Assembly (NCBI GenBank): GCA_033557465.1
Contig: CM066040.1
Span: 327,812,297 to 327,876,296 of the forward strand
DNA from: Ichthyophis bannanicus
Lineage: Eukaryota; Chordata; Amphibia; Gymnophiona; Ichthyophiidae
Direction of reading: 5' to 3'
Length of the DNA: 64,000 bases
Shown here: positions 52,291 to 63,689 of the stretch, piece after piece
Layout of the letters: the number at the start of each line of letters is the position of its first letter
How positions within the stretch are numbered: the first letter of the stretch is position 1
Made by a program: the position numbers and the translations under genes
Notes under the pieces: generated by a model
Told to the model about the DNA's origin: nothing
Database searches by the model: none
Seen by the model: the letters and a program-made list of their open reading frames with translations, nothing else

Positions 52291-52323
52291 AAAAATGAGT
52301 TTCCAAAAAAAAAAAAAAAAAAA

Positions 52324-52461
52324 GGTCACCTTCACAAACAAGTAACAACTTCTCTTCTCAGTACAGTATTCCATGCATAAATACTCCCAATAGTTTCTGC
52401 CCCTTCACCAAGTAAGGGAGTGCAAAGAAAGAGTTCTTATAATCAGTCTCTAGGCTTCTTT
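52324..52461 (+). repeat. Shared segment R, copy 2 (right flank of DIRS-D)
   Basis: Homologous to 42862-42996. It is the original DNA next to DIRS-D, displaced 8.1 kb by the L1 insertion. Confidence 0.75.
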
Positions 52462-53459
52462 ATTTCCTGAAGCAATAAAAGTCCACAATTTTTATTAAAA
52501 ATTTCGGAACGCCATTGGGCGCTGTATTTGCCGCCGCCGACACTACCAGCGAGCTCCCCCTGATTAAGGTAGAACCGGGGAGCAGGAAGCAAGTCTCTTC
52601 CCCGCTCCGGGGCTCAGCCCCAATTGGAACAAGGACGCCATCTTTAAATTCGGAAGCGCCATTGGGCGCACCTGCGCCTGAGGGCCTTGCCAGAGGGCCC
52701 TTTGGTGTGGCCCTTAGGCGCGGACCTGAGGCAGACACTGAATTCATCCCGCACCGATTCATCCATCAGATGAAAAAAATCAGCCAAAAGCACACAGGAG
52801 TCCTAAGTCCTGAAATCAAGATTAAAAAATTGGAAGCCGTGCTCCTCCCAGGCTTCTAGAATTTGCATAGAGAAATTTTCAAGAACATTTTCCCAGAAGG
52901 TTTGTGGTTTCTCAAGGTGGATTTGGGCAAAGATCATGCATGTCAAATGGTCTACATCTAATGGACAACTCTCTACAAGCAAGGACAAACCACCACTCCA
53001 ATAACTTCACCACACTGCTACCCACAGCCCAAGATTTGCTACTCCACCGCTAATCAACAAGCGACCGACCAACTAAGAGACTCACAAATGGTGAGTACCT
53101 TATCTCAAATGACTTACACCACCATAGAACCCCTGGCACAACATACTTTCCCCATACACAAGACTCACAAACCCATAAACAAGCCTCGAAACTGCAAGTG
53201 TACGTGCCCCCACCAGATACATGCTATTATCTTAGTCCTCCTCCTCTGCTCTTAGCTAACAAACGCTACATACCACTTCACTACTTTAATTATAGCCCTC
53301 CAAGCCCTCCTACCCACGTTATATTTCAACCCACACTATATCTGATCAACTACAAGCACGCTTCCAACAAACACTCCAACAAGAGACCAACCAGATATAT
53401 CCGTATACAGCCCTCCTCACCCACAGCCACTCCTACCTCAAACCCACACATACCTCCCA

Positions 53460-54955
53460 CATAACTATAGGCCTAATAAATGCAAGATCCATACGAAACA
53501 AAACAAAACACCATCATAAATCACATACAAGACAAGACAACCACATTGACATCCTATGCATTACAGAATCATGGTTAAAGAGTTCAGACCAAGTCATCCT
53601 GAACAAAGTAACACCCCCCACATTCACAGCATACAACTGTCCCCGCACTCACAAACGAGGTAGTGGAGTACTTATCCTCACCCGTAAGGATCTGAAGCTC
53701 AAGACACACAGATCTAGAAGCTCTGAATGCTGCAACATCATCAACACAGAGAATAACTACCTATCCATCTGCCTGATCTACAGAGCACCCAACACCCTAC
53801 ACGGATCTACAGAGCACTACCACGGACACATCCAACATTCTGGATTCAATATACTCAGCTAACTCCCCTCACAAACCTCTTATAGTATTAGGAGACCTGA
53901 ATCTCACATCTGCATCCACCAATGATGAAAAAACCTTTCACAAAGCAATGGAATCCATTCATCTTAAACAAATTCTCACAGGTCCTTCCCATTGCTCTGC
54001 CTCCATCCCAGGCCTCATATGCAATCCAATAAGCTTACTAGACCACAGCCACGTAACACTACCAACAATCATACCCGTACTCTGGTCAGACCACCATGCT
54101 ATACTCTTCAAACTCCATCTCAACAACCAACAGAAACCACAGAGAACAGATAATCCCACCAGACGCTTCAAAGCATTCGACAAAGAGCAATTCCTCAGAG
54201 ACACTCTTCAGTTCCTTCCCCAAGACTGTACCAATCTAGATGATGCCATCAATGCCTGAAACGCCACCATCAGTGCAGCAGCAAATATCCCAATTCTAGA
54301 AAGCACACACCACAACAAAAAACAAGCTAAGTCCAGCACCATGGTACTCCACTACAATAAGAGAATCCAAAAGGATACTATGTCAACATGAATGCCTTTG
54401 GAGACATGATAAATCTGAAATCACATTAAAGAAATATCAAACAATGCAACAGGAATACAATTCCCTCATCAACAAACACAAACAACAATACCACCCAAAT
54501 CTCATTCTAAAAGCCTGCAACAAACCTAAGGAGCTCTTCAGCATCGTACGCACTCTTACGAAAGACCCAACCTTGAAGGATGAAAACAATATACACCCTC
54601 AAACCTTTGCTGACTTCCTCAGATCCAAAAACAAACCCTCTCAAACAACACCACAAAAGGACACCTCTAACACAGACACCTCGACCACGGACACCCCATA
54701 CACCAATGCAAGTTCTAACACTACTAACTATTGGAAGAACCTCAAAATCCCATCGACTGAGCAAATAGCCAGAACCATAACCGACCTAAACACAACCACA
54801 TCTCCATCTGATCCCTGCCCAGTAACATGGATCAAATCCGCCAAGGAAGACCTAATCAAATACATCCAAAAAATAATCAGCACTTCACTTACTCAAGGCT
54901 ACATGCCCACAGCACTCAAGCAAGCCACCACCCGCCCTATTCCAAAAAACACTTC
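53460..54955 (+). pseudogene. LINE endonuclease and RT start
   Basis: Reads LINARSIRNK-like at 53470, CITESWLK, GSGVLILTRKD and LVLGDLNL in successive frames, then VLWSDHHAILFKL (54080-54110). The linker (FNKEQFLRD, then ELFSIVRTLTK at 54530) and TTSPSDPCPVTWIKSAKEDL lead into the RT with RPIPKN, where the first insertion cuts in. Several frameshifts. Confidence 0.8.
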
Positions 54956-54957
54956 AA

Positions 54958-55497
54958 CTAATTTGTTTATTTTTTATTTATTTCAGTGCACTTTTATACT
55001 GCTTCTTCCTGAGATCAGGAGCGATTTACATTAAACTTCGCATTGTACATTAAACATTGGTGAACATCAAACTAGGGAGGGGATAAATGTGGATAAAACA
55101 TCATGCTTACCTATGTACAAATTATGCAGTAAACAGTAAAGTCATTCACTTACATAGATGGGTGGGGGGAATGGGAGGGGTAAGATGGTCATATGGAAGG
55201 GGGGGTTTTGTGATGTAATTGTTGTTGCTTATGCCAAAATACTCAATGAAAAGGTGGGTTTTGATGAGTTTTTTTTAATTCTGGAGGTCTTTGATGGATC
55301 TTAGCATATCGGGGAGAGCATTCCACAATGTGGGGGCTACATGGGAGAAGGCTCTATTGCTAGTGGTTTGATTGGATTTGCAGTAGTCATGTGGGTATTT
55401 GATGGTGTTAAGGTAGCAACCTCTTTTGTTTCTATGTTCTTTGTCTGGTATGATTAGTGTAGAGAGGTGTGAGGGGGAGATATTGTTGATGAGTTTA
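54958..55497 (-). repeat. LINE 3' fragment inserted in the LINE RT
   Basis: Minus-strand 3' end: the + strand begins with an ATTT-rich run, then TACTGCTTCTTCCTGAGATC, and the WNALP-type region (reverse complement of GGAGAGCATTCCACAATG, 55313) gives a LINE thumb remnant. 5'-truncated. Confidence 0.7.
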
Positions 55498-55940
55498 AAG
55501 GCACCGATCCATCACTCTACCGCCCAATAACCAACCTCCCATTCCTTGCGAAAATAATTGAGAAGATTGTTCAGAGACAGCTTCAGGATCACATTGACTC
55601 ACATGCCCTTCTGGATCCACATCAACATGGATTTCGCCCAGTGTGGAGACACTATTCACCCACCTATTCGACAACTTACTCAAAGGAAAGGACAACAAAA
55701 AAAGGATTTCTGCTAATCTTTATTGACATTTCATCTGCCTTTGATACAGTCTCCCATGACATCCTGTTGAAGCACCTAGTGAAGATAGGGCTCCAAAACA
55801 CAACCATCAAGTGGTTCCGATCCTACCTCGAAAACAGAGAGTCAAATCCAGTCACCTCAGCTCCATTCCACGCAACTCAAGGAGTCCCACAAGGGTCCTC
55901 CCTGTCCGCTCTCCTCTTTAACATTTACATACAACCTATA
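55498..55940 (+). pseudogene. LINE RT palm, middle part
   Basis: DPSLYRPITNLPFLAKIIEK, DPHQHGFRP, FIDISSAFDTVSHDIL and GVPQGSSLSALLFNIYIQPI. The FxDxSxAFD and PQG boxes are present. It is cut by the SINE just before the catalytic box. Confidence 0.8.
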
Positions 55941-56487
55941 CGCAGGGAGGAGTGGCTCAGTGGTTGGGACAGGTTACCTCAGGCCAGAAGGCCGGGGGTT
56001 CAATTCCCACAAGGGGACAAGCAACTTCAGGCCGGAGGGACTGGGGTCTCTAGTCCCATGGCCACTCCTTGTGGCCTTGGGCAAGCCACTTAACCCTCCA
56101 TTGCCTCAGGTACACTTAGATTGTGAGCCCTTCGGGGACAAGGAAATGCCAATGCCACCCAGTTGAAACTCTACTATCCACAATGCTAAAGCCCTACATA
56201 ATCTGTATCTGTATATAATGTATATAGTTTTCACTGTTTTGTTCGGTTCAATCTTAACATTTGCTGTTTACTTATAATATTCTTGGTTATAAGATGTTAC
56301 ATGTAAAACAAACGCTGCTTTGTTAATTGTTGTTTATTGTGAACCGCAACTGATCTCAGGAAGATGCGGTATATAAATGTTTGTTAAATAAAATAAATAA
56401 ATAAATAAGGGAATAAAAAGTACCTGTTATTATACATGTAAACAGCACTGATTCTAAGGGGTGCGGTATAAAATATAAATAAATAAG
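55941..56487 (+). repeat. tRNA-core SINE with LINE tail
   Basis: A box TGGCTCAGTGG (55953-55963), B box GGTTCAATTCC (55997-56007), a MIR/CORE-like segment CCTTGGGCAAGCCACTTAAC (56075-56094), and an L2-like tail GATGCGGTATATAAATG with AAATAAATA. The last 80 bp (GCGGTATAAAATATAAATAA) repeat the tail motif, suggesting a second tail or nested piece. Confidence 0.8.
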
Positions 56488-56682
56488 ATATTCAACAAAT
56501 ACAAGATTCAATATGCCATACATGCAGACGATATTATGGCCTATACCCCAATCCATCTGGATGCCCCTGACTTCACCACCATATCAACTTGCCTCCAAGA
56601 AATGAGAACCTGGCTCACAAACAACAACCTCAATATCAACATCAAAAAAACAGAAGCAATCATAATCACATGGGAAACTACA
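56488..56682 (+). pseudogene. LINE RT catalytic segment
   Basis: KYKIQYAIHADDIMAYTP: the YADD box reads HADD. NNNLNINIKKTEAIIITW follows and is cut by DIRS-C. The reading continues at 62745 with SINIANMPIIIKNEVRYFGV. Confidence 0.8.
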
Positions 56683-56780
56683 TTCCTTTTCAGCCCTCTA
56701 GTCCAGTCCTGGAACCATAGAGTTTAGAATCTCCTCCAGCAGCCTTGGAGACTGAATGACATCACAGCTCTTCTCTCTCT

Positions 56781-56792
56781 GGTATAAATAGG
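56781..56792 (+). promoter_or_regulatory. TATA-like box in the left repeat of DIRS-C
   Basis: GGTATAAATAGG fits a TATA box. It lies in the left inverted repeat about 950 bp before the gag start. The copy in the right repeat points the other way. The promoter role is inferred. Confidence 0.45.
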
Positions 56793-57739
56793 CAAGGACC
56801 GCCCCCTTCCACCAGTACTTCAGTCTCCAAGCAGCTGAGGAGATTCTGGGCCTAGGGATAGGCCCAGCACAAATAGGCAGAGCTAGGAATTTTTTCTTTG
56901 TTTTCCTTTTCTAATTCTTGATGTTTTTTGTTTGGTTGCCTTTCTAAAATAGCCACTTTTTTCTTCCCTCTGGCTCCAGTCCTGCTTCCTCCTTTCTCCC
57001 TCAATTTTCCCTCTCGGGGGGGGGGGGGCTGCCCCTTGGTGAGAAGGAGCAACTTTACAGAGCTGAAGAAGTAGCCTCCCTGCTCCCGAACCCTCAAGCA
57101 AGGGTGAGGAGCAGGTGGAAGGCTTAGCCCCAGCCATCTCTAAGGGACAGTGAGATTGGTGGTGGGAGCACCGTCGGAGCCGAAGCCACGAGCAGGCTGA
57201 GCTCCGGCGCGTGTCTGCCTCATTGCAGCACCTCAGGTTGAAGCAGGGAACTGTAAGTAGGTCTCGCCGACTTTAACAGCGTTTTTTCTTTCTTTTTGAA
57301 TTTTCTTTTACTTGTTTCTTGGAGGGGAGTTGAGAGGGAAGTCCCTGCCTCAGCGGGGGATCTCATAAAGGAGTTCTTTGCCCTCCGGACACTTTTTTGC
57401 TGCGCGGGAAAAGTCCCGGCAGCCATTTTGAAAACCGCGGGGTTTTTTTATAGTGGCTTTTTGGAAGCGTTTTCAGCCTCGTTTGCTGCAGACCTGCTAT
57501 AGGCTCATCAGATGCTTACAGAGCGTTGGCCTGTTTGAAAAGAAAAAAAGAGAAGTTCAAAGGGAAACGAGCTATGCTGTACTTTTCCCATATTGAAATA
57601 TTGAGCAGGTGTATCTAGGTTGTTTTTTTCAGGGCTCCAACCCGGAGAGAGACCTTCCTTTCGGGGCTGGCGGTCAGGGCCAGCGGGGGGGAGGGGGAGT
57701 TCCCGGGGTGGTTTAGAGCAGTTCTTTGAGGCGGCTACT

Positions 57740-59205
57740 ATGCCTGCAATTCCACGCTGTCTAGTGTGCGGCAGGAGGAAAAGTTCAGTGCTGGAATCAG
57801 GAGTCTGTGTCCCTTGCTCCCTAGAGGCGCAGCATATGGACGGAGAGCCGGGACAGCCCCTAGCAGGCCGGAAGGCTATTTGTACAGGCGCTGAGGCACT
57901 GTTATCTCCATCTCTAGATCCTGAGGAGGCAGTGCCGGGGCCCTCCTCGGACGGCGGCTCCGCCAGGTCACAGGAGCAGGGACAGGCGGGGGAAGCGACC
58001 AGGATTCCGCCGAACTTTGTTGCCTTGAGGCAGCAGGCTTTTGCCTTCCTTCAGCCCGCGATGTCGGCTCTTCCTCACGGACCCCAGAGTCAGAAGCGCT
58101 CGGCCTCTCTGGTCGGTTCGGGGAACGGTGCTCCGGTGGCTAAAAGGTGTAGGGCCACTTCGGAGGGTCCCGTGCCTTACCTTGCTGATGACCTGAGCGA
58201 GGGGAACGCCAAAGAGGGAAGAGTTCTCGGAAGATGAGCTGGAAGATGGAGAGTTGCCTGACTCGGAGCAGCAGTGCTGGGTAGTCAGAGTCTTTCGGTG
58301 TGAAGGGCTTCCAGCCCTGGTTTCGGAGACACTATAGACACTAACCTGCCTTCCAGCGAGGAAGCAGCGGAAGAGACATTAGAAGATCCGCTGTTGCAGG
58401 CGGTGCGGACATCCCAGAGAGTGTTTCCCCCCCATAGGGTATTTCGGAATATGATACAGGAAGAATGGGATTTGCCAGAGGCGGCCCCGAAGGGGGCTAG
58501 AGCGTTGGCTCGCCTTTATCCGCTCGCGAACCGCGATAGGGAGCTGTTTCGTTCTCCAAAGGTAGTTGTGGCGGTATCGGCGGTCACTCAGAAAACCACA
58601 ATTCTCGTGGAGTGGGACCGCAGCGCCGAAGGATGTTCAGGACAGGAGGTTAGACACTCTGTTGAAGCAGGTGTTCGATGTTTGCGCGCTGTCCATGCAG
58701 ACCGGCTTCGGTGGCACGTGGCTGTTTGAGGTGGTCCCAGAGGTTGCAGGACACCATCTGGAAGGGCAGCTTGAAGATGCCACGCTACTGGAGTCAGGAA
58801 CCGCGTTCTTGGCGGATTGTCATTCGGATCTCCTCTGCGGCTTGGCTAAGGGGATGGTCTCCGTAGTAGCAGCTTGGAGGTATCTCTGGTTGAGAACCTG
58901 GTCGGCGGACAGTTTGTCTAAGGCTCGGCTTAGCAAGTTATCCTTTGGGGGTACGCTTTTATTTGGGGAGGATTTAGATAAGTTGGTCCAGGACCTCGGG
59001 GAGTCCCAGGGAGGACGTCTCCCAGAGGACAAGCCGAAGCAGGGCCGCAGTTCTGCGGGATTCAGGGCGGTCCCGAGAGACTTTCGTAGTTTTCGTTCTC
59101 CCCGTTATGGACAGTCCCAGCGGGGGAAGTTCCCGCTTAGGGGTTAGGGGTTTCGAGGATTCAGGGGAGCAGGCCGGGGGTTCGCTCCTTTCCAGTCCTC
59201 GGCCA
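57740..59205 (+). pseudogene. DIRS-C gag-like ORF1
   Basis: The likely start at 57740 gives MPAIPRCLVCGRRKSSVLES and CVPC, the same cysteine head as DIRS-E. The frame breaks at 58237. FPPHRVFRNMIQEEWDLPE (58430) and LARLYPLANRDRELFRSPKV continue in the next frame, then LLFGEDLDKLVQDLGESQGG (58970) in a third. The tail is basic. Confidence 0.75.
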
Positions 59206-59244
59206 CAAAACAGACACAGTGAGATAAGGCGGGCTCAGGAGAGG

Positions 59245-60970
59245 GTAGTTCCCAGGGGAGGTCGGTTGCGGGAGTTTTACCCTGCCTGGATCCGATTTAA
59301 GTCAGATTAGTAGGTCCTGGAGGTCATGCGAGAGGGGTACGTATTAGAACTCCATCGACCCGTCGTAGGTTCTTTTGTCCATTCTCCCTGCTCAGTCCTG
59401 GGCACAGGCAGGCGGTCCAGGACACGCTACAGCGGCTGCTGCAGCTTGAGGCGGTGCTGCCGGTGCCCGTGGAGCAGTGCGGTTCCGGTCGCTACTCCAT
59501 CTATTTCGTAGTGCCAAAAAAGGAGGGCACATTTCATCCAATCCCAGCTCTGACAAGGGTGACCCGCTGTCTCCGGATTACCCATTTTCGGATGGAGACC
59601 TTGCATTCCGTGCTGGCAGCGGTCCGGACCGGGGAGTTCCTGACATCGTTAGATCTCACGGATGCTTACTTGCACATCCCGATTCGGCAAGAGCATCAGA
59701 AGTGGCTGAGATTTGCGGTACCCATGGGACATTTCCAGTTTCAAGCGCTGCCCTTTGGGCTGGCTACTGCGCCATGGACGTTTCCCAAGGTCATGGTGGT
59801 GGTGGCGGCGGTGCTCCGCGAAGAGGGAGTACTGGTGCACCCATATTTGGACGATTGGTTGATCTGAATGAAGTCGAGAGAGGACAGCTCGGCAGCGACA
59901 GCCCGGGTGGTCCAGATGTTCGAAGGCCTGGGCTGGGTAGTCAACTTTGCAAAGAGAAGGTTGGTACCATCGCAATCCCTGCAGTACCTTGCGGCGCGCT
60001 TTGAAAAAAAGCAGGGGAAGGTGTTCCTGCCCAGGGCCCGGGCTCTAGGTCTGCGACAACTCGTCAGGCGTTTCTTTTCGAGTCCGGCTCCAACAGCATG
60101 GCAGCACCTGCAGTTGTTGGGAACAATGGCAGCCACGATAGAAGTGGTTCCGTGGGCCCGAGCTCACGTGCGGCTGTTACAGGCGGCGCTTCTCCGTCGT
60201 TGGTCGCATCAGTCGGATGTCCTATCGCAGAGGTTAGTTTGCCCTCAGAATGTGCGTCACGAGCTGCGATGGTGGTTGAGAATGGAGAATATGGAAGCCG
60301 GCATGCCACTGGACCACCATCCTGGGGACTGCTCACGACAGACGCGAGCCTCCTGGGTTGGGGGGGGCTCATTGCGAAGGCAGGTTTGCCCAGGGTCGTT
60401 GGTCTCAGGAGGAGACGTCTTGGTCCATCAACAGGTTGGAGATGAGAGCGGTGTTTCTGGCGCTACCGGAGTTTCAGGACACTCTCGGTCGGGAGGCGGT
60501 CCGAGTCTTGTCAGACAATGCGACAACGGTGGCCTACATCAATCGGCAAGGGGCACAGGAAGTGCTACACTGGAAGCCGAAGCGGGTCAGCTGTGGGTGT
60601 GGGCTGAACACAATCTCCAGGCTCTCACGGCTCAACATGTGGCCAGCGTAGACAATCTCGAAGCGGATTTCCTCAGTCGTCGCAGAGTAGACCCTGAGGA
60701 GTGGGTGCTACATCCGGGGATGTTTGCTCTTCTGGTGAGGCGCTGGGGAGTTCCAGTAATGGCTCTCATGGCGAGCTGGCGAGCTTCGAGTCAGCGCAGG
60801 TAGCAAGGTTTTTCAGCAGGCGCTGGGAACGGATGTCAGAGGGGCTAGATGCATTAGCGAAAAGGTGGCCAGAGGGAGTTCTCCTTTATGTTTTTTCCAC
60901 CTTGGACCCTCATGGGCAGGGTGGTGCAGCACGTTGGGAGACATCGCGGTCGGGTGATTCTGATCGCGCC
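59245..60970 (+). pseudogene. DIRS-C RT / RNase H
   Basis: GRLREFYPAWIRFKSD then a TAG where Gln-Trp is expected, VPVEQCGSGRYSIYFVVPKK, TSLDLTDAYLHIPI, ALPFGLATAPWTFPKVM and YLDDWLI followed by TGA (59865). DIRS-E has its stop at the same codon. RNase H pieces: TTDASLLGWGG (60340) and VLSDNATTVAYINRQG (60505-60550), then ADFLSRR. Multiple frameshifts. Confidence 0.8.
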
Positions 60971-62166
60971 CGATTGGCCCTGAAGGCCTTGGTATGCAGA
61001 TTTGGTATGGCTGTTAGTGGACGATCCATGGTAGTTACCACAGCGGGAGGAGCTCCTACAGCAGGGTCCGTTGCGCATGCCCTAGGTGAGTCGGTTCTCG
61101 CTTATGGCTTGGCTCTTGAACGGGCTAGGATGACAGCCAAGGGTTATTCGGCGGCGGTTATTTCTACCTTGCTAAAGGCACGCAGGCGTTCCACCTCGCT
61201 GGCGTATGTCCAGGTCTGGAGGATCTTTGCAGCTTGGTGTGTGGAGCGTAATATTCAGCCATTGAGGGCTTCGATTTCGCAGGTCCTTTCCTTTTTGCAG
61301 GATGGAGTGCGGAAGGGATTGGCGGCCAGTTCCTTGCGAGTGCAGTGGGCGGCGATTTCCTGTTATAGGGGGAAAGTGCTCGGTCAGCCGGTAGGATCTC
61401 ACAGTGACATTAGGCTTTTTCTGAGAGCTGTCTTGCTTCTTTGTCCGTTGGTACGCTGTTCGGTGCTGACATGGAAGCTGAATCTGGTATTGGAGGCTTT
61501 GAGCTACCATTTGAGCCGCTAAGCATCGCCACCCTGAAGGATCTCGCGTTAAAGAAGGTATTTCTGGTAGCTATTTGTTCCGCAAGGAGGATTTCGGAGT
61601 TATAGGCTTTATCCTGTAGGGCACCTTATTTGTCTTTCTTCCATGATAAGGTCGTGCTACGCTCAGTGCCGGACTTTCAGCCGAAAGTGGTCTCGGCCTT
61701 TCATGTCAATCACGTGGTGTCGCTTCCAGTATTCTCTAAGCAACAAAAGGAGAAATCGGAAGGCAGGTTACATCCCCTAGATGTTCGTCGGGTTCTTCAG
61801 AAGTATCTTCGGTGGACGCAGCCATTTCGGAAGACTGACAGATTGTTTGTGGCTTTCGGGGTGCCGCGGAAGGGTGAAGCGGCAGCGAAAGCGTCCATTT
61901 CTAGATGGTTAAAGGCGGCTATTGCGTCGGCTTACCTTTTGAAAGGTAGGGTAGTTCCAGAAGGTCTCAGAGCGCACTCGACCAGGGCGCAAGTGGCGTC
62001 GTGGGCGGAGTACAGTTCGGTTTCGGTCGCGGACATTTGTAGAGCGGCGACTTCATCATCGTTGCATTCATTCTCGAAGCACTATTGGTTAGATGTGCAG
62101 GCGGCGGAGGATGTTCATTTTGGCTCAGCGGTGCTTCAGGCTGGGTTTTCTGGTCCCTCCCGTTGA
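60970..62166 (+). pseudogene. DIRS-C tyrosine recombinase, two stops
   Basis: ESVLAYGLALERARMTAKGY and ARRRSTSLAYVQVWRIF, then a stop at 61520. CSARRISEL with a TAG at about 61603, FHVNHVVSLPVFS, and an open 178-residue end (61630-62166) with HSTRAQVASWAE (HxxR intact) and KHYWLDVQA (Tyr intact). ATSSSLHSF has Ser where DIRS-A and B have Trp. Confidence 0.8.
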
Positions 62167-62190
62167 TGTGCACTGCTCTGTTACATCCTC

Positions 62191-62287
62191 TATGGTTCCG
62201 GGACTGGACTAGAGGGACGAAAAGGAAGAATTAATTAGACTTACCTGCTAATTGTTGTTCTTTAAGGAACTCTAGTCCAGTCCCGGA
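62191..62287 (+). repeat. Internal complementary region of DIRS-C
   Basis: Reverse complement of the right tip (TAGCAGGTAAATCTAATTAA) joined via TTC to the left tip (CTCTAGTCCAGTCC). Confidence 0.9.
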
Positions 62288-62586
62288 CCCCTCCCAGGGT
62301 ATGCAGCCTGAAGCTGTTGTCCGTTGTATCTTAGTAAAAGGGGTCAAATTGGAGAGGATGTCTCTGGAAGAGGAGTGGGGTTCCGGAGGACGCGGAGTGG
62401 AGCCACAATGGGAACCCCGCAGAAGCGCGGTTTTGTTTCTACGTTTTTGGCATTTCTACAAGGTCCTTCGTCGAAGAGAAGGTTAGAATATGCACAGGTT
62501 TTTAGATTCTAGCCAAAGTTTATTTAGTTTATCTTGTTGTTCTTTATCTACTTATTTGTTGCTCTGCTGAATTGCTTTGTCAATAG

Positions 62587-62744
62587 GTACTGGCGGAAGG
62601 GGGCGGTCCTTGCCTATTTATACCAGAGAGAGAAGAGCTGTGATGTTATTCAGTCTCCAAGGCTGCTGGAGGAGATTCTAAACTCTATGGTTCCGGGACT
62701 GGACTAGAGTTCCTTAAGGAACAACAATTAGCAGGTAAATCTAA
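62587..62744 (+). repeat. Right inverted terminal repeat and end of DIRS-C
   Basis: Pairs with 56691-56818. The end carries AGCAGGTAAAT, splice-donor-like. Confidence 0.85.
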
Positions 62745-63420
62745 TTAATTCTTCACCCACCCCCACCTCAATCAATATTGCCAATATGCCAATTATAATA
62801 AAAAATGAAGTTCGGTACTTCGGGGTCATCCTTGACAAGCACCTTACACTACAAGCACACATCAACAAGACCAAGACTGCCTTCTACAAACTCGCAACAA
62901 TCTGAAGATTAAAACCCCTCCTCAGCCAAGAACATTTCCGTACAGTATGCCAAGCCATCATAACACCAGCCTTAGACTACTGCAATACCCTTTTCCAAGG
63001 ATTATCCAAGCAAACCATCCAACCCCTTCAACTAGTCCAAAACACCGCTGCCTGAATCATCATTGGAACATCACAATATGACCATATCACTCCTATCCTG
63101 TATGAACGCCACTGGTTACCAGTTGCCTCACACATTAAATACAAATCCACTCTTACCATCTTTAAAATCAAAAATAAGATCACAGCAGGAATTCTATAGG
63201 ACCTCATCTGTAACAAGACCAGCAACAGACCTGAGTGAAGCAGCACCATAAACACCATACCAATCCCCAGCTTATATACAAAGGCCAAACAATCCACCAC
63301 CAAAAGGGCTACCTCACTTGCTGCCCCCACTATTTGGAACTCTCTTCCGGAAAAACTAAGATCAACCACGGATTTAAAGGACTTCCGGAAACAACTCAAG
63401 ACTCTCCTCTGAACATTTCA
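62745..63420 (+). pseudogene. LINE RT C-terminal part
   Basis: VRYFGVILDKHLTLQAHINK, FRTVCQAIITPALDYCNTLF, DHITPILYERHWLPVASHI and WNSLPEKLRSTTDLKDFRKQ, in order with a few stops. Continuation of the RT cut by DIRS-C; about one base out of frame across the insertion. Confidence 0.8.
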
Positions 63421-63689
63421 ATGAACAGTCTCAACACCCCAGTTAACCACCCATCTCATTCCCACAATCCATGAGCAGCTATTAATACATCACTATGTAC
63501 ATAAGTTGTGCTCCTAGCACTACCCTTTCACCCCCCTTTTTTTGCTCCCCTAAGAAAATTGTTGCTATTGTTTGAGTTTTATTGTTTGCTTTCAAGTTCT
63601 CTGTAACAAAGTTTCAATGTAAACCGCTTTGATTAAGGCAGTATAGAAAAATCGTTAAATAAATAAATCAAATAAATAAACTTAATAAA

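Larger units (their letters stand above)
44197..52320 (+). mobile_element. Tx1/L1-type LINE, full length but broken
   Basis: It has a 5' UTR, ORF1 (44433-45158), a G-rich inter-ORF region (45159-45952), broken ORF2 (45953-51110), a 3' UTR and a poly(A) tail preceded by AATAAA (52293 area). The target duplication is AAATGTCACCTT (44185-44196) and AAAGGTCACCTT (52321-52332), one mismatch. It lies exactly on the right border of DIRS-D. LTR-like copy 2 is inserted in the RT. Confidence 0.9.
56683..62744 (+). mobile_element. DIRS element C, degraded
   Basis: TTC on both borders (56683-56685 and 62742-62744). Inverted terminal repeats 56691-56818 and 62587-62711; internal complementary region 62191-62287. 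gag, RT/RNase H and recombinase are all present but carry many stops and frameshifts. It is inserted in the RT of the LINE, whose reading continues on the far side. Confidence 0.9.
52500..63665 (+). mobile_element. L2/CR1-type LINE split by three insertions
   Basis: Monomer-like 5' end (TTCGGAACGCCATTGGGCGC at 52502, TTCGGAAGCGCCATTGGGCG at 52649, spacing about 147 bp), endonuclease (53460-54250), RT (54250-63200) and 3' tail AACCGCTTTGATTAAGGCAG with TAAA repeats (63618-63680). Interrupted by a minus-strand LINE fragment (54958-55497), a SINE (55941-56487) and DIRS-C (56683-62744). Broken. Confidence 0.85.

Noticed and set aside
56535..56727. Separate small gene with Met start
   Set aside because: The frame is the LINE RT segment running into the DIRS-C end.
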